Positions 6,392 to 9,651 of a stretch of DNA of 9,651 bases are shown here, piece by piece. The notes below the pieces were generated by a model that was given only the letters and a program-made list of their open reading frames with translations, searched no databases and was not told the DNA's origin. This DNA comes from an uncultured Burkholderiales bacterium (GTDB taxonomy: Bacteria; Pseudomonadota; Gammaproteobacteria; Burkholderiales; Burkholderiaceae_C), in assembly GCA_903953985.1 (NCBI GenBank), contig CAJBLW010000230.1, forward strand, positions 1 through 9,651, written 5' to 3'. The position numbers and the translations under genes are program-made. Position 1 is the stretch's first letter; each line of letters opens with the position of its first letter.

Positions 6392-7594
6392 TCAAACCCG
6401 CTCGATGATCAGCGCAATGCCCTGACCCACGCCAATGCACATGGTGCACAGCGCGTAGCGGCCAGCGGTCTGCTGCAGGCGGTTGATGGCGGTGGTGGCC
6501 AAACGTGCGCCCGATGCACCCAGTGGGTGACCCAGCGCAATCGCGCCGCCCCAGGCGTTCACGCGGGCGTCGTCGTCTTTCAGGCCCAGCATGCGCATCA
6601 CCGCCAGGCCTTGTGCGGCAAAGGCTTCGTTCAGCTCAATCACGTCCATGTGGTCAATCGTCAAGCCGGTCTGCGCCAACACTTTGAGGGTCGCAGGCGC
6701 CGGGCCAATGCCCATGACGCGCGGGGCCACACCGGCCGTGGCCATGCCCACGACGCGGGCCTTGGGCGTCAAACCATTTTTGGCAGCGGTGGCTTCATCA
6801 GCCAGCAGCAAGGCGCAAGCGCCATCGTTCACACCCGAGGCATTGCCCGCGGTCACGGTGCCGTCTGGGCGCACCACACCTTTGAGCTTGGCCAGCGCTT
6901 CGAGGCTGGTTTCGCGGGGGTGCTCGTCGGTGTCCACAATGATCGCGTCGCCCTTTTTCTGGGGAATGCTCACGCCGACAATTTCGCGCGCCAGGTGCCC
7001 GGCTTTGATGGCAGCCACGGCGCGCAGCTGGCTGTTGTAGGCCATCAGGTCTTGCGCCTCGCGCTCGATCTTGTAGTCGGTGGCCACGTTTTCAGCGGTC
7101 TCGGGCATCGAATCCACGCCGTACTGGGCTTTCATCAGCTTGTTGACAAAGCGCCAGCCAATGGTGGTGTCGTACACCGCGTTGTTGCGGCTGAAGGCGC
7201 TTTCGGCCTTGGGCATCACGAACGGGGCGCGGCTCATGCTCTCCACACCGCCCGCGATCATCAAACCGGCTTCACCGGCCTTGATGGCGCGGGCAGCGGT
7301 ACCAATGGCGTCCAGGCCAGAGCCGCACAGACGGTTGATGGTGGCACCGGGCACGTCAATCGGCAAACCGGCCAGCAAACTGGCCATGTGGGCCACGTTG
7401 CGGTTGTCTTCGCCGGCTTGGTTGGCACAGCCGTACAGCACGTCGGTCACAGCGGCCCAGTCGACATTGGGGTTGCGGGCCATCAGGGCGCGCAGGGGGA
7501 CAGCGCCCAAGTCGTCGGTGCGCACACTGCTCAGGGCGCCGCCGTAACGGCCAAAGGGAGTGCGGATCGCATCGCAAATAAAGGCTTGTTTCAT
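6392..7594 (-). CDS. pcaF: 3-oxoadipyl-CoA thiolase (beta-ketoadipyl-CoA thiolase)
   Basis: 400 residues, the full thiolase length. Nucleophile Cys90 lies in NRLCGSGLDA. The NEAFA motif is at 322-326, His356 in GGAIALGHPLG, and the second catalytic Cys386 in CTMCIGVGQG. The N-terminus, with AIRTPFGRYGGALSSVR and the segment around LYGCANQAGEDNRNVA, is the pattern I associate with PcaF/PaaJ enzymes rather than acetoacetyl-CoA or FadA thiolases. The reaction splits 3-oxoadipyl-CoA with CoA into succinyl-CoA and acetyl-CoA, the last step of the beta-ketoadipate and phenylacetate pathways. It is transcribed alone in this window, convergent to the catabolic operon. The upstream palindrome at 7672-7689 suggests TetR-type control. 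The general thiolase call is certain; the substrate is likely. The symbol could equally be paaJ. Confidence 0.85.
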   Translation of the reverse strand: MKQAFICDAIRTPFGRYGGALSSVRTDDLGAVPLRALMARNPNVDWAAVTDVLYGCANQAGEDNRNVAHMASLLAGLPIDVPGATINRLCGSGLDAIGTAARAIKAGEAGLMIAGGVESMSRAPFVMPKAESAFSRNNAVYDTTIGWRFVNKLMKAQYGVDSMPETAENVATDYKIEREAQDLMAYNSQLRAVAAIKAGHLAREIVGVSIPQKKGDAIIVDTDEHPRETSLEALAKLKGVVRPDGTVTAGNASGVNDGACALLLADEATAAKNGLTPKARVVGMATAGVAPRVMGIGPAPATLKVLAQTGLTIDHMDVIELNEAFAAQGLAVMRMLGLKDDDARVNAWGGAIALGHPLGASGARLATTAINRLQQTAGRYALCTMCIGVGQGIALIIERV

Positions 7595-7671
7595 GGTTGT
7601 CTCAAGAAAGTGATGAAAGTGTCTGCGTTTAACATGCAGCAGTGTGCTGACCCTCGGATTTTATGTCATTG

Positions 7672-7689
7672 ACCGACCGCTCGGTCGGT
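7672..7689. promoter_or_regulatory. 18-base palindrome, TetR-type operator candidate
   Basis: ACCGACCG (7672-7679), two bases, then CGGTCGGT (7682-7689): perfect 8-base arms. It lies between the divergent thiolase (start 7594) and DUF1841 (start 7708) genes, 78 bases from the first and 18 from the second. Size, spacing and composition resemble operators of TetR regulators that control acyl-CoA or aryl-CoA catabolism. No tetR gene is in the window. A TTGACC at 7669-7674 overlaps the palindrome and could be a -35 for the plus direction, but the matching -10 is weak. Confidence 0.65.
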
Positions 7690-7707
7690 TTTATTGCTTT
7701 TTGAACC

Positions 7708-8145
7708 ATGCTGATTCAACCTTCACAAGCCGATGTCCGGCGCTTTTTTTGCGGCGTTTACGCCAAAGCCCGCACGACGGCCACACTCGAACCCATGGAA
7801 ATGCTCGTCAGCCAATGGATCGACGAACACCCCGAATACCACGCCGAACTGGCCGATGTCGATGCTGCGCTGGCCAGCATGCTGAATGACGACCCCAACC
7901 GGACCAATCCGTTTTTGCACCTCTCAATGCACCTGTCCATCAGCGAGCAATCCAGCATCGACCAACCCCGAGGCATTCGCCAGGCGGTGGAACTGCTGAC
8001 GCACCGGCTCAACTCGCTGCACGACGCGCACCACCGCGCCATGGAATGCCTGGGACGCATGATTTTTGAAAGCCAGCGCTCGGGCCGCATGCCCGACGGT
8101 GAGTCCTACATCGCCTGTGTGCAGCGCAACGCCACCCAAGACTGA
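7708..8145 (+). CDS. DUF1841 family protein
   Basis: 145 residues, soluble, with no signal peptide. I recognise the DUF1841 pattern: an N-terminal PSQADVRRFF, HPEYHAEL (41-48), NPFLHLSMHLSISEQ (67-81), IDQPRGIR (84-91), and HDAHHRAMECLGRMIFESQR (105-124). The function of the family is unknown to me. It is predicted mostly helical and unusually rich in conserved histidines. The ATG at 7708 gives the family's usual N-terminus, although no Shine-Dalgarno precedes it. It diverges from the thiolase gene and converges with the cytochrome gene, with a terminator 32 bases after its stop. It appears to be a single-gene transcription unit. Confidence 0.9.
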   Translation: MLIQPSQADVRRFFCGVYAKARTTATLEPMEMLVSQWIDEHPEYHAELADVDAALASMLNDDPNRTNPFLHLSMHLSISEQSSIDQPRGIRQAVELLTHRLNSLHDAHHRAMECLGRMIFESQRSGRMPDGESYIACVQRNATQD

Positions 8146-8177
8146 GGCCAGGGACTCCGAATAAAGGCGAACAGACA

Positions 8178-8207
8178 ACAAAAAACCCGCCAAGGCGGGT
8201 TTTTTGT
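8178..8207. terminator. Bidirectional Rho-independent terminator
   Basis: The stem is ACAAAAAACCCGCC (8178-8191) with GGCGGGTTTTTTGT (8194-8207) around a nominal AA loop. Six A's on one side and six T's on the other give a U tract in both directions. It lies between the convergent DUF1841 and cytochrome genes and should terminate both. Confidence 0.92.
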
Positions 8208-8227
8208 CAGGCATCTGCCGGGGATGT

Positions 8228-8887
8228 TCAGCGGAACTTGGACTGAGGAATGACCTTCATATCGCCATCCAGAGACGCAATGTAAGCCGACATGGCCTTC
8301 AACTCGGCATTGGAAAACTGCTTGGCAATGCCGCCCATGACGCCATTGTTGCGGCCCCAAGTGGACAGGTTTTCGGTTTTGTAAGACTTGAGCGCCACAT
8401 ACAAAAAGTCTTTGTGCTGGCCCGCCAGCTTGGGGTAGCTCGGGTCGATCGGCTTGCTGAAATTGTCACCGTGGCAGGAAATGCAAGCGCCTTTTTGCAG
8501 CAAGGCAGCGACTTTGGCGTCAGGCGCCTTGGGTGTCTTGGTCACGGGCTCGGTTTTGCCATGTTGCTCGTAGTAGGCGCCCAAATCAGCCATGTCTTGC
8601 TCGCTCAGGCTGGCGGAAATGCCGCGCATGGTGGGGTGCTTGCGTTCGCCTTTTTGGTAGGCGTTGAGAGAGGCCACGATGTACTTGGCGTTTTGACCAG
8701 AGATCATCGGCACGCGGTAGACCTCAGGGAAGCTGGCTTGGTAGCCCTTGATGCCATGGCAACCAATGCACATGGCGATTTTTTGCTCAGCAGCTTTGGC
8801 ATCGCCCTTGATTTCCTGGGCATGGGCGGAGATGGCGGTCACAGAGGCGACAGCCAAGGCAAACATCGAGGTCAACAGCTTATTCAT
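8228..8887 (-). CDS. Diheme cytochrome c, c4-like
   Basis: 219 residues from the ATG at 8887. The signal peptide (1-23, MNKLLTSMFALAVASVTAIS...AHA) sends it to the periplasm. Two cytochrome c domains each carry one heme site: CIGCH (40-44) and CISCH (135-139). Probable axial methionines are Met87 in HPTMRGISASLSEQD and Met184 in NGVMGGIAKQFSNAE, each in the position seen in the c4/c553 group. c4 cytochromes pass electrons from the bc1 complex to terminal oxidases. A TTG at 8923 in the same frame would extend the N-terminus but would begin before the signal peptide and at the predicted transcription start, so I reject it. The gene stands alone, ends at a bidirectional terminator, and has a perfect FNR box just upstream. 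The precise electron partner is not known. Confidence 0.93.
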   Translation of the reverse strand: MNKLLTSMFALAVASVTAISAHAQEIKGDAKAAEQKIAMCIGCHGIKGYQASFPEVYRVPMISGQNAKYIVASLNAYQKGERKHPTMRGISASLSEQDMADLGAYYEQHGKTEPVTKTPKAPDAKVAALLQKGACISCHGDNFSKPIDPSYPKLAGQHKDFLYVALKSYKTENLSTWGRNNGVMGGIAKQFSNAELKAMSAYIASLDGDMKVIPQSKFR

Positions 8888-8909
8888 TTTGCTCACACAA
8901 TCCAAACGA

Positions 8910-8923
8910 TTGATAAAAATCAA
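8910..8923. promoter_or_regulatory. FNR/ANR-type binding site
   Basis: TTGAT-AAAA-ATCAA matches the FNR consensus TTGAT-N4-ATCAA in all ten defined positions. It lies between the divergent cytochrome c and MoxR genes, 22 bases before the cytochrome ATG. Relative to the TATAAT on the minus strand it covers about +1 to +14, a repressing position for the cytochrome. For the MoxR direction its centre is about 44 bases before the start expected from CATAAT (8949-8954), about 3 bases off the usual class II activating position. Confidence 0.72.
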
Positions 8924-8929
8924 CTGCGG

Positions 8930-8935
8930 ATTATA
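8930..8935 (-). promoter_or_regulatory. -10 element of the cytochrome c promoter
   Basis: On the minus strand these bases read TATAAT, a perfect -10 hexamer. The expected transcript start is near 8923, giving a leader of about 36 bases before the ATG at 8887. There is no good -35 at 17 bases (CAGGAT); TTGTCA occurs at a 21-base spacing, which is too long. The promoter may therefore be weak or assisted. Confidence 0.5.
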
Positions 8936-8990
8936 TCGGGCTGGCCCTCATAATCCTGACAAGCTTTATTCCTGTTTCAAAGAACTGTCC

Positions 8991-9651
8991 ATGATCAAAT
9001 TCCAAGGTACCGAAAACTACGTCGCCACCCCCGACCTGATGCTGGCCGTGAACGCCGCCATCACCCTCACACGCCCCCTGTTGGTCAAAGGTGAGCCCGG
9101 CACCGGCAAAACCATGTTGGCCGAAGAAGTGGCCGAGGCTTTGGGCTTGCCCCTGTTGCAGTGGCACATCAAGTCGACCACCAAAGCCCAACAAGGCCTG
9201 TACGAATACGACGCCGTGAGCCGTCTGCGCGACAGCCAGCTGGGCGAAGCAAAGGTCAAGGACATCGAGAACTACATCATCAAGGGCGTGCTGTGGCAGG
9301 CGTTCACGTCCGAGACGCCGGTAGCCATCCTGATCGACGAGATCGACAAGGCGGACATCGAATTCCCGAACGACCTACTGCGCGAAATCGACCGCATGGA
9401 GTTTTATTGCTACGAGACGCGCCAGCTGATCAAGGCCAAGACCCGCCCGCTGGTATTCATTACTTCCAACAACGAAAAAGAGCTGCCCGACGCCTTTTTG
9501 CGCCGCTGCTTTTTCCACTACATCAAATTCCCCGAAGCGGACACCATGCGCCAGATCGTGGATGTGCACTTCCCCACGCTCAAAAAAGACCTGCTGGCCC
9601 TGGCGCTCAAGACCTTTTATGACGTGCGCGGCCTGCCCGGCCTGAAGAAAA
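8991..9651 (+). CDS. MoxR-family AAA+ ATPase, C-terminus cut by window edge
   Basis: 220 codons are present from the ATG at 8991, and the frame stays open to the window end. Walker A is GEPGTGKT (34-41), Walker B AILIDE (112-117), sensor 1 ITSNN (157-161), and the arginine finger region FLRRC (169-173). The insert before Walker B and DEIDKADIEFPNDLLREID are typical of MoxR-type AAA+ proteins. The family has about 280-350 residues, so roughly a quarter or more lies beyond the edge. MoxR ATPases act as cytoplasmic chaperones with a VWA-domain partner, usually encoded next door, in metal-centre insertion or complex assembly. The partner here would lie to the right, outside the window. It diverges from the cytochrome gene across a 103-base gap holding the FNR box. 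Confidence 0.92.
   Translation, partial: MIKFQGTENYVATPDLMLAVNAAITLTRPLLVKGEPGTGKTMLAEEVAEALGLPLLQWHIKSTTKAQQGLYEYDAVSRLRDSQLGEAKVKDIENYIIKGVLWQAFTSETPVAILIDEIDKADIEFPNDLLREIDRMEFYCYETRQLIKAKTRPLVFITSNNEKELPDAFLRRCFFHYIKFPEADTMRQIVDVHFPTLKKDLLALALKTFYDVRGLPGLKK

Noticed and set aside
6527..7672. A 381-codon plus-strand open frame lying antisense to the thiolase gene
   Set aside because: The thiolase on the other strand has all its catalytic motifs. The antisense translation is rich in His, Gly and Ala with no recognisable domain, the usual shadow of high-G+C coding sequence.
8888..8923. TTG start extending the cytochrome c by 12 residues
   Set aside because: It would put residues ahead of a complete signal peptide and starts at the predicted transcript start, within the FNR box.
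8204..8953. A 249-codon plus-strand open frame antisense to the cytochrome c gene
   Set aside because: It runs through the terminator, the cytochrome gene and its promoter region, and shows no family features. It is a shadow frame.

Overview
The window looks like chromosomal DNA from a betaproteobacterium of the order Burkholderiales, probably the family Comamonadaceae. The evidence is high G+C coding sequence, two Bug/TTT-type periplasmic binding proteins, a DUF1841 protein, a diheme cytochrome c4-like protein and a MoxR ATPase in the gene style of that group. Genus and species cannot be read from the sequence. Nothing marks mobile DNA: there is no transposase, integrase, tRNA, CRISPR array or long repeat.

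Left part (1-6318): an aromatic-catabolism block. A Bug binding-protein gene on the minus strand runs off the left edge (909 to 1). It diverges from a six-gene plus-strand cluster: a VOC/extradiol-dioxygenase-like protein (1058-1618), an MhpA-like FAD aromatic hydroxylase (1615-3126), an IclR regulator (3139-3900), a fumarylacetoacetate-hydrolase (FAH) family enzyme (3935-4786), a hotdog thioesterase (4783-5232) and a second Bug binding protein (5311-6318). Two of the junctions are ATGA stop/start overlaps, and the other gaps are 12, 34 and 78 bases, so this reads as one operon. The logic would be uptake, ring hydroxylation, ring cleavage and hydrolysis of the ring-opened acid, under an IclR regulator. 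The substrate cannot be named from sequence. A 7+7 base inverted repeat in the divergent promoter region (989-1012) is the best candidate regulator site.

Middle (6392-8145): a minus-strand 3-oxoadipyl-CoA thiolase (PcaF/PaaJ type) ends tail-to-tail with the operon, with a strong hairpin (6359-6385) between them. It diverges from a small plus-strand DUF1841 gene. An 18-base palindrome of the TetR-operator type (7672-7689) sits between these two genes.

Right part (8228-9651): a minus-strand diheme cytochrome c converges on the DUF1841 gene through a textbook bidirectional terminator (8178-8207). It diverges from a MoxR-type AAA+ ATPase gene that runs off the right edge. Between the last two lies a perfect FNR-type box (8910-8923), placed over the predicted transcription start of the cytochrome gene.

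No clearly new type of biological system is visible. The most interesting points are the uncharacterised ring-cleavage operon and three well-formed candidate regulatory palindromes.
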